Shown here in pieces: positions 25,989-34,258 of a stretch of DNA of 64,000 bases. Location of the stretch: contig NZ_JBMSEB010000001.1 in NCBI RefSeq assembly GCF_049446075.1, positions 620,001 through 684,000 of the forward strand. The letters run 5' to 3'. Under the pieces are notes generated by a model. It was not told the DNA's origin, searched no databases, and was given only the letters and a program-made list of their open reading frames with translations. This stretch comes from Humibacter sp049446075. GTDB lineage: Bacteria > Actinomycetota > Actinomycetes > Actinomycetales > Microbacteriaceae. Position 1 is the first letter of the stretch. The number at the start of each line of letters is the position of its first letter. The translations under genes were made by a program, and so were the position numbers.

Positions 25989-27139
25989 TGAGCATGACAT
26001 TCGTGGTGGAGCCGGACCTTCCCGAGCAGGTGCCCGGATTCCGGCCGACGCAGCTCGAGGGATTCCGCATCGGCGTAACGAGCGATAGGCGCAGCAAAGA
26101 CCTGATCGAGGCGCTCGAGCGGCGCGGCGCTTACGTTCTGCACGCGCCCACCCTGCGCATTGCGCATGCCGAACGCGACGAGCCGCTCATCGAGGACACC
26201 AGGCGCGTGATCGCGGCCGCGCCCGACGTGCTGCTCGCCACGACGAGCTACGGGATCCGTCGCTGGTTCGAGGTTGCGGACGCGGCGGGGCTTGGCGGCG
26301 AGCTGATCCGCACCCTTGAGGCTACGGACATCCTCGTGCGCGGCCCGAAAGCGCGAGGGGCTGTGCGTGCCGCCGGCCTCGATGACGCGGGCATGAGCGA
26401 CAAGGAGACGACGGCCTCGCTCGTGGATGCCGTGCTGGCCGACCATCCGTCCGCTTCGACGGTCGTCGTGCAACTGCACGGATACCCGGACGAGCAGCAG
26501 TTGCAGCGCCTGCGCGACGCCGGGCGCACTGTGCTGACCGTCGCACCGTATCGCTGGACCGACCCCGAAGGCGGCGACGAGCGCACCGCGAGGCTCATCG
26601 ACGCGATCTGCACGCGGCAGCTCGATTGTGTGACATTCACGAGCGCCCCTGCCGTCGAGGCGCTGTTCGCCGCGGCGGATGCCACCGGGCACCTTTCCGA
26701 GGTGCTTGCCGCGATGACGAGCGACGTGCTTGCGGCAGCGGTCGGGCCCGTCACCGCTGCCCCGCTGGTCGCCGTGGGTGTGCATCCGATCCAGCCGGAG
26801 CGATACCGGATGGGAGCACTCATCCGGCTGGTCTGCGAGCACCTGGAACAGCACAGGGTGGAACGCGTGCAGACCGTGCACGGCATGGTTGAGCTCCGCG
26901 GCTCGATCGCCGTGATCGACGGAGCACGGCTGCGTCTGCCGCCCTCGTCGCTCGCACTGCTTCGCACCCTCGTTCGCGCCGGTGGAGCCGTCGTCACGCG
27001 CGGAGACCTCGCTGCAGCGCTTCCCGGCCAGCCGGACGACCATGCAGTGGAAGTCGCGCTCAGCAGGCTGAGGCAGGCGATCGGTTCGCCGCGCATCGTC
27101 GCCACCGTCGTCAAGCGCGGATACCGGCTCGCGGTCTAG
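25985..27139 (+). CDS. nnaR: HemD-domain/winged-helix regulator of nitrate and nitrite assimilation (NnaR-like)
   Basis: Residues about 25-265 resemble uroporphyrinogen-III synthase (GFRIGVTSDRRSKDLIEALERRGA, then FTSAPAVEALF and VGPVTAAPL). Residues about 285-384 form an OmpR-type winged helix (LLRTLVRAGGAVVTRGDLAAALPG, then VEVALSRLRQAIG and VVKRGYRLAV). In Streptomyces and Mycobacterium proteins of this build, called NnaR, co-activate nitrate and nitrite genes with GlnR. The position after nirB-cobA agrees. Whether it also has synthase activity is unknown. Start is GTG 25985 (GTGA overlap with cobA) or ATG 25988. Confidence 0.82.
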   Translation: MMSMTFVVEPDLPEQVPGFRPTQLEGFRIGVTSDRRSKDLIEALERRGAYVLHAPTLRIAHAERDEPLIEDTRRVIAAAPDVLLATTSYGIRRWFEVADAAGLGGELIRTLEATDILVRGPKARGAVRAAGLDDAGMSDKETTASLVDAVLADHPSASTVVVQLHGYPDEQQLQRLRDAGRTVLTVAPYRWTDPEGGDERTARLIDAICTRQLDCVTFTSAPAVEALFAAADATGHLSEVLAAMTSDVLAAAVGPVTAAPLVAVGVHPIQPERYRMGALIRLVCEHLEQHRVERVQTVHGMVELRGSIAVIDGARLRLPPSSLALLRTLVRAGGAVVTRGDLAAALPGQPDDHAVEVALSRLRQAIGSPRIVATVVKRGYRLAV

Positions 27140-27213
27140 CCGGTGGCCGGCGCTCGGCAGCGTGAAGGCATCGTCTTCGGCTCACCGCTCGCCGCCGATC
27201 CTGTGAGACGAGT

Positions 27214-27267
27214 GTTTCCCCGCGGTAACCGTGAGCGTCGGCGGCGGAAACACGGCGCACCTAGCGT
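27214..27267 (+). promoter_or_regulatory. nasB promoter with GlnR-like box
   Basis: GTTTC (27214-27218), GTAAC (27225-27229), CGTCG (27236-27240) and GAAAC (27247-27251) stand 6 bp apart. The last element is perfect and the third is degenerate. After 10 bp comes TAGCGT (27262-27267), a plausible -10. The arms GTGTTTCC and GGAAACAC also form a long-spaced inverted repeat. The other bases between 27140 and 27348 show nothing else. Confidence 0.6.
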
Positions 27268-27348
27268 CTGAGCACAGACGCTCATGAGCGACCAGGATCG
27301 CTCGGCAACGGCATCCGACCACCATCACCGATGAGCACCCGGAGCGAC

Positions 27349-27399
27349 ATGACAACTACCGCGGCAGACACGGCGCCCTCGGAAGAGCGGCAAGCGTGA
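27349..27399 (+). CDS. Possible 16-residue leader peptide coupled to nasB
   Basis: ATG 27349 with GGAG a few bases upstream opens a frame for MTTTAADTAPSEERQA. Its TGA (27397-27399) overlaps the nasB GTG as GTGA, the same coupling used by nirB-cobA and comM-dprA. It lies downstream of the proposed nasB promoter, so it would be on the mRNA. It may simply feed ribosomes to nasB, or be the remnant of a larger gene. No conservation can be judged here. Confidence 0.35.
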   Translation: MTTTAADTAPSEERQA

Positions 27400-29024
27400 C
27401 CGAGATGGGCCCGCTCCGTGCACTGAGGGTCGTCGTCGTGGGCTATGGCCCCGTAGGCGCCCGCTTCGCAGACGAGCTGCTGCCTTCTGTGCGTGCCGGT
27501 GTCGTCGAACTGACCGTCGTGGGCGCAGAGGGCGCGGATGCCTACAATCGCGTGCTCGTCGCCGAGTACGCCGTGGGGAACTCCGAGTGGGACGACATGG
27601 TGCTGCACACGGCCGACGACGTGCGCGCGGCCGGCGGGCGCGTCGAGACCGGGACCCGCGTCGTGCTCATCGACCGCGATACGTCGTGCGTAGTCCTGGA
27701 GAGCGGCGAGCGGATTCCATACGACCGCTTGGTGCTGGCGACCGGTGCGAGGGCGAACGTCCCGACCCTCGACGGCATCGAACGCGTGGTGCGCGACCTG
27801 CGGACTCTTCAGCGGTCGGGTTCCCGTCTGATCGGGGCGGATGACGAGCTGCCGCAGGGGGTCACCGTGCTGCGCGACCTCGCGGACGCCGCACGCGTAC
27901 GCGAGGCGGCACGAGCGGGCGGTCGCGTCGTCGTGCTCGGTGCCGGTGTGCTCGGTCTGGAGTTCGCGCTTCTCGCGGCGCGTGCCGGCGCGCAGGCCTG
28001 CGTCGTGCACCACGGTCCCGTTCCCATGCCCCGCAACCTCGACACGGGCGGCGGCACCGTGCTCGCCGCTTCGCTGCGCAAGGCGGGCGTCACGGTCATC
28101 GCGCACAGCCGGGCCGAAGCAATCGTCTTCCGCACGGACGAGGACGGCGAGCGGCGATTCAGCGCGCTCGCGACGGCCGACGGCAAGCACATCCACGGCG
28201 ATCTGCTCGTGCTCTCCTGCGGCGTCGGCGCCCGGTCCGAGCTCGCAGCGACAGCGGGCCTGCGCACCGCCGCCGGCATCGTGGTCACGCCCGAGCTGCG
28301 CTCCTGGACCGACCCGGCCGTCTACGCGATCGGCGACTGCGCGCACGTCGTCGACCCGGCGGGGCAGGATCACGGCGCCCGGCTTTCGGGGGGACCGTCG
28401 GGGCTGATCGGCCCGGGCTGGCGGCAGGCCGAATGGCTGGCCGGGCGGTTCGCGACGGAGGCCGTGGGCAGCGAGCACGAGGCTGAGCCGCCGGCAGAGC
28501 GCCCATCAGTCGTGATGCTCAAGGGTGAGGACGTCGACGTCGTCGCCGTCGGAGATGTCTCCCCCGAACCGTGGGACGCTCAGCCATGGGATGCCGACCC
28601 GGCCGACGCGCCGCGCGCCGTTGCGCAGTGGGCCGATCCCGAGCACGGCAGGTACGTGAAGATGATCACGCGCGAAGGCATCCTCGAGGGCTTCGTGAGC
28701 GTTGGGATGCCTAAGACATCGGCAGAGCTGACGCTGCTGTTCGAACGCGGTGGCGAGCTGCCGGCCGACCGGTCGCTGCTGCTGCGCTTCGACGGCCCCG
28801 ATTACACGCCGGAGTCGAACGCCTCGGCGTTCGCCCCCGACGCCACCGTGTGCTGGTGCAACGGGGTCTCAGTTGCGCAGATCCAATCGGCGGCATCCGA
28901 CGGCAACGACACAGTCGCATGCATCGGCAAGGCGACACGAGCCGGCACGGGTTGCGGCGGCTGCAAAGGGCGCATCGCGGAGCTGCTCGAGCGACTGGCC
29001 GACCCGGACGAGGTCGCTGTCTGA
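27396..29024 (+). CDS. nasB: Assimilatory nitrate reductase electron-transfer subunit
   Basis: The 542-residue flavoprotein resembles the N-terminal half of NirB: VVVVGYGPVGARFADELL and a second Rossmann motif VVVLGAGVLGLEFALLAARAG bind FAD and NAD(P)H, and YAIGDCAHVVDP is the FAD-contact block. A BFD-like [2Fe-2S] domain ends it, with CWCNGVSVAQIQ and CGGCKGRIAELL. It should pass electrons to the molybdenum subunit encoded at 30826, like Bacillus NasB, after which it is named. It lacks the siroheme part. The GTG start is set by overlap with the small leader frame. Confidence 0.85.
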   Translation: MTEMGPLRALRVVVVGYGPVGARFADELLPSVRAGVVELTVVGAEGADAYNRVLVAEYAVGNSEWDDMVLHTADDVRAAGGRVETGTRVVLIDRDTSCVVLESGERIPYDRLVLATGARANVPTLDGIERVVRDLRTLQRSGSRLIGADDELPQGVTVLRDLADAARVREAARAGGRVVVLGAGVLGLEFALLAARAGAQACVVHHGPVPMPRNLDTGGGTVLAASLRKAGVTVIAHSRAEAIVFRTDEDGERRFSALATADGKHIHGDLLVLSCGVGARSELAATAGLRTAAGIVVTPELRSWTDPAVYAIGDCAHVVDPAGQDHGARLSGGPSGLIGPGWRQAEWLAGRFATEAVGSEHEAEPPAERPSVVMLKGEDVDVVAVGDVSPEPWDAQPWDADPADAPRAVAQWADPEHGRYVKMITREGILEGFVSVGMPKTSAELTLLFERGGELPADRSLLLRFDGPDYTPESNASAFAPDATVCWCNGVSVAQIQSAASDGNDTVACIGKATRAGTGCGGCKGRIAELLERLADPDEVAV

Positions 29025-29052
29025 GTTCTGGAGCCGACCTGGGCCGCACGCG

Positions 29053-30693
29053 TCATGCGCGGGCCAGGATGCCACTCAGATCGCTTCCCGTCGGAAGCGC
29101 GCCGTACTGCCACCGCCGGTCGTCGCCGAGGCGCGAAGCCACGAAGGCGTCGGAGACCGCCGCGGGCGCATACCTGAGCAGCAGCGAGGCCTGCAGCACG
29201 AGCGCCAGGTCTTCGGTGATCCGCCTTGCATCTGTCGCGGCGTCGTCGGGCTCCTGCTCGGCGAGGGTGCGCACCTCTTCGCGCACAAGCCTCAGGTGCG
29301 TGTCGAACTCGCGGTGGACGCCCCCCGCCTGCGACACCTCGGCGTCGAACGCTTCGAAAACACCGGGTGCCGCCAGTGCGCGCAACGTGTCGAGGGCTAT
29401 GACGTTGCCCGACCCCTCCCACACCGCCATCACGGGTTGCTCCCGGTAGCGCATGGCGAGCGGAAAGTCTTCGGTATAGCCGTTGCCGCCGAGGCACTCC
29501 AGCGCCTCTGCGGCGTGCGCTGGACCACGTTTGCACACCCAGTACTTGCTCACGGCCGTGGCCAGCCGACGGAATGCGACCTCCTCGTGCGAGGCGTCAT
29601 CGTCGTGCGCCCTGGCCAGACGCAGCGCCGTGGCCGTCGCCGCCTCGGACTCGAGGGCGAGGTCGGCGACGACGCTGCGCATGGCGGGCTGATCGACGAG
29701 CAGGCGGCCGAACGCCGCTCGTCCTCGCACATGCCACGCCGCCTCCGCCACCGACTGCCTCATGCCGGCAGCGGATCCGAGCACACAGTCCAGCCGCGTG
29801 CGCGCAACCATCTCGATGATGGTGCGGATGCCTGCCCCCGGTTCACCCACCAGGTGACCCACCGTGCCGTCGAACTCGACCTCGCACGACGCGTTCGAGC
29901 GGTTGCCCAGCTTGTTCTTGAGCCGTTGGATGCGGAACACATTGCGGGAGCCGCCGTCGAGCACTCGCGGAACCAGGAAGCATCCGATTCCCTCGGGAGT
30001 CTGGGCGAGCACGAGGAAGGCATCCGACATGGGTGCCGAGCAGAACCACTTGTGGCCGGTGATCAGGTAACCATCGGCCGTCCGCATGGCGACGGTGCGG
30101 TTCGCGCGAACGTCGCTGCCGCCCTGCTTCTCCGTCATCGCCATGCCGAAGAGTGCGCCCGGCTTGTTCGCGGCGTCCACGAGCCGCCCGTCGTATCCCC
30201 TGCCGAACACGCGAGGCAACCAGACGTCCGCGAGCTCTGGCTGCTGGCGAAGCGCTGGCACGACAGCGTGCGTCATCGAGATCGGACACGCATGCCCCGG
30301 CTCGACCTGCGCGAACAGCATGAATGCCGCCGCTCTTGCCACGTTGGCACCTGCACGAGGATGCGCCCATGCGGAGGTGTGCGCGCCGTGCTCGACCGCG
30401 GAGGCGATGACCTCGTGGTACGCGGGGTGGTATTCGATCTCGTCGACCCTGTTGCCCTGCCTGTCGTGCGTGTGCAGCACGGGCGGGTACCGGTGTGCGA
30501 GGTCGGCCGCGTGCTGGAATTCCGCGGTTCCGACGTGCCGCCCGATCGCCGACAGGTCGTCGAGCGCCCAGGCGGCGTCGTGGCGGCGCACCCCTTCGAC
30601 GAGCGGGAGATTCGCCTCGAATTCGTCGACACCCACACGCGCGGCCGGCTGGTTCGTCACCTCGTGGGTGCTGTGTGGTTCTGGCATCGTCAT
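29053..30693 (-). CDS. AidB-like acyl-CoA dehydrogenase family protein
   Basis: The 546-residue protein matches the AidB/isovaleryl-CoA dehydrogenase-like subgroup: HACPISMTHAVVPALRQQPE, GMAMTEKQGGSDVRANRT (FAD/substrate motif), GHKWFCSAPMSDAFLVLAQ, and ALECLGGNGYTEDFPLAMRYREQPVMAVWEG split over the late region. E. coli AidB protects DNA during alkylation stress and has weak dehydrogenase activity. The role in this nitrate cluster is unclear. It lies between nasB and nasC on the opposite strand. The start ATG 30693 has AGAGGAGG 6 nt upstream. Confidence 0.85.
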   Translation of the reverse strand: MTMPEPHSTHEVTNQPAARVGVDEFEANLPLVEGVRRHDAAWALDDLSAIGRHVGTAEFQHAADLAHRYPPVLHTHDRQGNRVDEIEYHPAYHEVIASAVEHGAHTSAWAHPRAGANVARAAAFMLFAQVEPGHACPISMTHAVVPALRQQPELADVWLPRVFGRGYDGRLVDAANKPGALFGMAMTEKQGGSDVRANRTVAMRTADGYLITGHKWFCSAPMSDAFLVLAQTPEGIGCFLVPRVLDGGSRNVFRIQRLKNKLGNRSNASCEVEFDGTVGHLVGEPGAGIRTIIEMVARTRLDCVLGSAAGMRQSVAEAAWHVRGRAAFGRLLVDQPAMRSVVADLALESEAATATALRLARAHDDDASHEEVAFRRLATAVSKYWVCKRGPAHAAEALECLGGNGYTEDFPLAMRYREQPVMAVWEGSGNVIALDTLRALAAPGVFEAFDAEVSQAGGVHREFDTHLRLVREEVRTLAEQEPDDAATDARRITEDLALVLQASLLLRYAPAAVSDAFVASRLGDDRRWQYGALPTGSDLSGILARA

Positions 30694-30764
30694 CGAAGGC
30701 CTCCTCTGCACGTTCCTGCGCGGATCACGATCTCACAGTCGGCCGGATTCACTGTGATGCCGCC

Positions 30765-30825
30765 GTGACACGCCCCTTACTCCCAGGGCACGGGCGACGT
30801 AACACACCCTCAATATGGTCGACCC
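30765..30825 (+). promoter_or_regulatory. nasC leaderless promoter with GlnR-like box
   Basis: GTGAC (30765-30769), CTTAC (30776-30780), GGCAC (30787-30791) and CGTAA (30798-30802) keep the 6-bp spacing, with only the first element a full match to the GlnR consensus. After 11 bp comes TATGGT (30814-30819), and the nasC ATG follows after exactly 6 nt, so the transcript should be leaderless. The same region must hold the promoter of the divergent AidB-like gene. Confidence 0.55.
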
Positions 30826-32955
30826 ATGTCATCGGTCGCCGCAGCAGAGCACGGCACGGACACGCACTGTCCATATTGCGCACTGCAGTGCGGCATGACA
30901 CTCACACGCAACGACGGCGAGACGGCGAGTACGGAGCCGGTCACGGTGTCGGGCCGGTTCTTCCCGACCAATCGCGGTGGTCTGTGCAAGAAGGGCTGGA
31001 CCTCGGCCACGCTCCTGAACTCGCCGCAGCGCATCCTCCAGCCCCTCATCCGTCGTGCAGACGGCGAGCTCTCTCCCGCCTCGTGGGAGGAAGCGCTCGA
31101 CCTCATCGCCTCTCGACTGGCCGAGTGCCGCCGAGAGCACGGTGCGGACGCCGTCGGAGTCTTCGGCGGAGGCGGACTGACGAACGAGAAGGCCTACCAG
31201 CTGGGCAAGTTCGCAAGGATCGCCCTGGGCACGTCCCGAATCGACTACAACGGCAGATTCTGCATGTCGTCGGCGGCGGCCGCCACAAATCGGGCCTTCG
31301 GGCTCGACAGGGGCCTGCCGTTCCCGGTGGCCGACCTCGATGAGGCGAGCACGATCCTGCTGCTCGGTTCGAACATGGCCGACACGATGCCGCCCATCCT
31401 GTCGCACCTGGAGAACGCCAGGAAGGCCGGCGGTCTCATCGTCGTCGACCCGCGCGAGAGCTCGACCGCGAAACTGACCGCCGACGGTGCAGGCATCCAT
31501 GTTCAGCCGATCCCCGGCTCGGACCTCGCCCTGCTGCTCGGGCTGATCCACATCGTCATCGCCGAACGCCTCTACGACGCCGAGTACATCGAAGCACGCA
31601 CGAGCGGCTTCGCCGCGCTCAGGCGAAGCGTCTCATCATGGTGGCCGGAGCGCACTCAGGCCGCCACCGGCGTGCCAGCTGCGCAACTGCGCGAGGTCGC
31701 GCGCCGCTTGGCAGGCGGCGGAACCTACATTCTGACCGGCCGTGGCGTCGAGCAGCACGTGAACGGCACGGACACCGCGACCGCGGCGATCAATCTTGCG
31801 CTCATCCTCGGACTGCCCGGATCGGAGACGGGCGGCTACGGAACCGTGACCGGTCAGGGCAACGGTCAAGGCGGCAGGGAGCATGGCCAGAAGTGTGATC
31901 AGCTCCCTGGCTACCGCAAGATCACCGACCCGGATGCCCGCAGGCACGTCGCCGCCGTGTGGGGCGTCGACGAAGCGGACATCCCCGGTCCCGGGCTGCC
32001 GGCCGTTCAACTGCTTGCCTCGCTGGGGCAGCCGGGGGGCGTGCGCACGCTGCTCGTGCACGGCGCGAACGTCGTGGTCTCCGCACCGAACGCATCCGAG
32101 GTCATGGCGGCACTGGAACGACTCGACTTCCTCGTGGTGTGCGACTTCTTCCTCTCTGAGACGGCACGGTTCGCCGACGTCGTGCTTCCGGTCACGCAGT
32201 GGGCCGAGGAGGAGGGCACCATGACCAATCTCGAGGGAAGGGTCATCCGCAGGAAGCGCGCGCTCGACCCGCCCCCCGGCGTTCGGAGCGAGCTCTGGGT
32301 GTTCGCCGAACTCGCGGCCCGGCTCGGTGCGCCAGGGGTCTACGACACAGACGCGTCCGCCGTCTTCGACGAACTCGCGAGGGCCTCGGAAGGCGGTATC
32401 GCGGACTACTCGGGACTCAGCTACTCCGTGCTCGATGCCGGCAGACCCGCGTACTGGCCCTATCCCAAGGGGCGCAGGGGCACCCCCCGCTTGTTCGCCG
32501 ACCGCTTCGCCACACCCGACGGGCTGGCGAACATCGTGCCCGTCACCGTTCGCCCGGGCGCAGAACCCCGCCCCGTCGGAGATGAACTGGCGCTCATCAC
32601 GGGACGCCTGCTCGAGCACTACCAGTCGGGCAGCCAGACGAGACGCGTTCCTGAACTGAGCACGGCACAGCCCGAACTGAGAGCGCAACTGCACCCCGCA
32701 ACGGCGGCCGACCGTGGGCTGGCAGACGGCGATCGCATCGAGCTTCGCAACCGGCGGGGCGTGGTGAGAGCCGTTGTGCAGACGACGCGCGGCATCCGGC
32801 ACGACACGGTCTTCCTGCCGTTCCACTTCGCCGGCGATCAGAGCGCCAACATTCTGGTGTCAGACGCCACAGACCCCATCTCGTCCATGCCCGAGTTCAA
32901 GACGAGCGTCGTGACGATTCACGCGATCGACGCGGCGGCCCATCAAGATATGTGA
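30826..32955 (+). CDS. nasC: Assimilatory nitrate reductase catalytic (molybdopterin) subunit
   Basis: Cytoplasmic reduction of nitrate to nitrite. The 709-residue protein begins with an N-terminal [4Fe-4S] motif (CPYCALQCGM then GLCKKGW). The bis-MGD oxidoreductase body follows with FGGGGLTNEKAYQLGKFARI, RFCMSSAAAA, GSNMADTMPPIL, GQGNGQGGREHGQKCDQLPGYR and ETARFADVVLPVTQWAEEEG. The C-terminal dinucleotide-binding domain contains ALITGRLLEHYQSGSQTRR. It lacks the C-terminal BFD domain of some NasA proteins, which fits a separate NasB. No signal peptide is seen. The name follows Bacillus; Streptomyces calls the homologue nasA. Confidence 0.92.
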   Translation: MSSVAAAEHGTDTHCPYCALQCGMTLTRNDGETASTEPVTVSGRFFPTNRGGLCKKGWTSATLLNSPQRILQPLIRRADGELSPASWEEALDLIASRLAECRREHGADAVGVFGGGGLTNEKAYQLGKFARIALGTSRIDYNGRFCMSSAAAATNRAFGLDRGLPFPVADLDEASTILLLGSNMADTMPPILSHLENARKAGGLIVVDPRESSTAKLTADGAGIHVQPIPGSDLALLLGLIHIVIAERLYDAEYIEARTSGFAALRRSVSSWWPERTQAATGVPAAQLREVARRLAGGGTYILTGRGVEQHVNGTDTATAAINLALILGLPGSETGGYGTVTGQGNGQGGREHGQKCDQLPGYRKITDPDARRHVAAVWGVDEADIPGPGLPAVQLLASLGQPGGVRTLLVHGANVVVSAPNASEVMAALERLDFLVVCDFFLSETARFADVVLPVTQWAEEEGTMTNLEGRVIRRKRALDPPPGVRSELWVFAELAARLGAPGVYDTDASAVFDELARASEGGIADYSGLSYSVLDAGRPAYWPYPKGRRGTPRLFADRFATPDGLANIVPVTVRPGAEPRPVGDELALITGRLLEHYQSGSQTRRVPELSTAQPELRAQLHPATAADRGLADGDRIELRNRRGVVRAVVQTTRGIRHDTVFLPFHFAGDQSANILVSDATDPISSMPEFKTSVVTIHAIDAAAHQDM

Positions 32956-32965
32956 GGAGAGCACC

Positions 32966-33322
32966 ATGTCCATCTACGAGGAGATCGGCGGAGCCGACGC
33001 GCTCACCGCAGTGGTCGACGACTTCTACGACCGGGTACTTGCCGACGATGAGCTGGCCGACTTCTTCATCGGCGTCAACATGACACGGCTGAAGCGACTG
33101 CAGGTCGAGTTCTTCACGGTGGCGCTCGGCGGTCCGCAGGATGCCTACACGGGCGCCGCCATGGACGAGGTGCACCGCGGCCTTGAGATCGGTGCGCACC
33201 ATTTCGGCCTCGTGGCGGGCCATCTGACCGATGCGCTGACGGATGCCGGCGTTCCGCCAGAGACCGTGTCGACCATCATCGGCGCAATCGCACCGCTGCA
33301 GTCGGACATCGTCACGGCGTGA
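32966..33322 (+). CDS. glbN: Group 1 truncated haemoglobin
   Basis: The 118-residue globin begins MSIYEEIGGADALTAVVDDFYDRV, with Tyr at the B10 position, and has FF at the CD corner (ADFFIGV). The proximal His lies in DEVHRGLEIGAHHFGLVAGHL. These are group 1 (trHbN) marks. Such globins bind oxygen and oxidise nitric oxide to nitrate. It lies 10 bases after nasC and has GAGGAG upstream, so it is the second gene of that operon. Protection against NO leaking from nitrite metabolism is a reasonable inference. Confidence 0.9.
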   Translation: MSIYEEIGGADALTAVVDDFYDRVLADDELADFFIGVNMTRLKRLQVEFFTVALGGPQDAYTGAAMDEVHRGLEIGAHHFGLVAGHLTDALTDAGVPPETVSTIIGAIAPLQSDIVTA

Positions 33323-33345
33323 ACGTCTCGGGGGCCGGTCGAGTA

Positions 33346-34020
33346 CTACTCGGCTCGCTCCTGGGCGTCCGCCTCCGACTCGTCATCGTCTGACCCAGCT
33401 GGCTCGTCCGACTCGGCGCGCTCGGTCGACTCGTCCGATTCGCCTGCCTCGGTCGAATCGTCCGGCTCATCCGGGGTCTCCTCGAAGAGTCCGAGCGGTG
33501 GTGTCACGGTGACGGTTCCCGCCTTGACATCGACCTCCGGCACGATCGCGGAGACGAACGGAACAAGCACTTCGCCCTGCTTCGTCGACACGGCGAGAAG
33601 GTCTTGAGCGGGAAGATGGTCGACGCGGGCGACGGTCCCGACCGGTTCGCCGTCCCGCAGCACGGTCAGTCCGACGAGCTGGTGGTCGTACCAGGCATCC
33701 TCTTCGACCTCATCGTCCTGATCGACCCACAGAATGGCCTTGATCAGCGTCTCGGCCTCCGAGCGGTCGCTCACGCCTTCGAAGAATCCGACGGCATGCC
33801 CGTTGTACCAGCGCAGTTCGGACAGCGTGATCGTCTTGCCGTGCCACTTCGAACCGCTTGGCACCTGCAGCGAGAACTCGGCGCCCGGTGTGAATCGGCG
33901 CTCGGGGTCATCGGTGAAAAGCTCGAGCTTGATGGCGCCCTTGAGACCGTGCGCCTTGGTCAGTCTGCCGACGCGAAGCTGCTGCTTCGGCTGTTTCGGC
34001 TCGGTTCTCTTCCCGCTCAC
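33346..34020 (-). CDS. rimM: 16S rRNA processing protein RimM with acidic tail
   Basis: RimM assists maturation of the 30S head and binds S19. Residues about 14-175 are standard (LRVGRLTKAHGLKGAIKLELF, then YDHQLVGLTVLRDGEPVG and GEVLVPFVSAIVPEVDVKAG). The last 45 or so residues are a low-complexity Ser/Glu/Asp tail (DSTEAGESDESTERAESDE and similar). That makes the protein 224 residues against the usual 170-180. The start is GTG 34020, 6 bases after the khpA stop. Confidence 0.94.
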   Translation of the reverse strand: MSGKRTEPKQPKQQLRVGRLTKAHGLKGAIKLELFTDDPERRFTPGAEFSLQVPSGSKWHGKTITLSELRWYNGHAVGFFEGVSDRSEAETLIKAILWVDQDDEVEEDAWYDHQLVGLTVLRDGEPVGTVARVDHLPAQDLLAVSTKQGEVLVPFVSAIVPEVDVKAGTVTVTPPLGLFEETPDEPDDSTEAGESDESTERAESDEPAGSDDDESEADAQERAE

Positions 34021-34026
34021 CGTTCG

Positions 34027-34254
34027 TCAGTCGACGAGATCGACACGAACGCGCTTGCCGTCGGCAAGTGCGTTCACGACAGTGCGAAGCGCTTTCGCCG
34101 TGCGACCGGAGCGGCCGATCACGCGGCCGAGATCCTCGGGGTTCACGTGAACCTCGAGGACCTCGCCGCGCGAGGACTCCTTCGCCACGACGCGAACGTC
34201 GTCAGGATGGTCGACGATTCCCTCGACCAGGTGCTGCAGAGCGGGAGCGAGCAA
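34027..34254 (-). CDS. khpA: KH-domain RNA-binding protein KhpA
   Basis: The 75-residue single KH protein reads LAPALQHLVEGIVDHPDDV, then NPEDLGRVIGRSGRTAKALRT, which carries the GxxG RNA-binding loop. It is the usual gene between rpsP and rimM and works with KhpB in control of cell shape and translation in Gram-positive bacteria. The start appears to be TTG 34254, 4 bases after the rpsP stop. Confidence 0.92.
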   Translation of the reverse strand: MLAPALQHLVEGIVDHPDDVRVVAKESSRGEVLEVHVNPEDLGRVIGRSGRTAKALRTVVNALADGKRVRVDLVD

Positions 34255-34258
34255 GGTT

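Noticed and set aside
28750..30768. 672-codon plus-strand frame and similar long frames at 20576-22087 and 15463-17040
   Set aside because: They overlap well-supported genes (AidB-like, chelatase and trmD, comM) in antisense and have no domain or ribosome-binding site.
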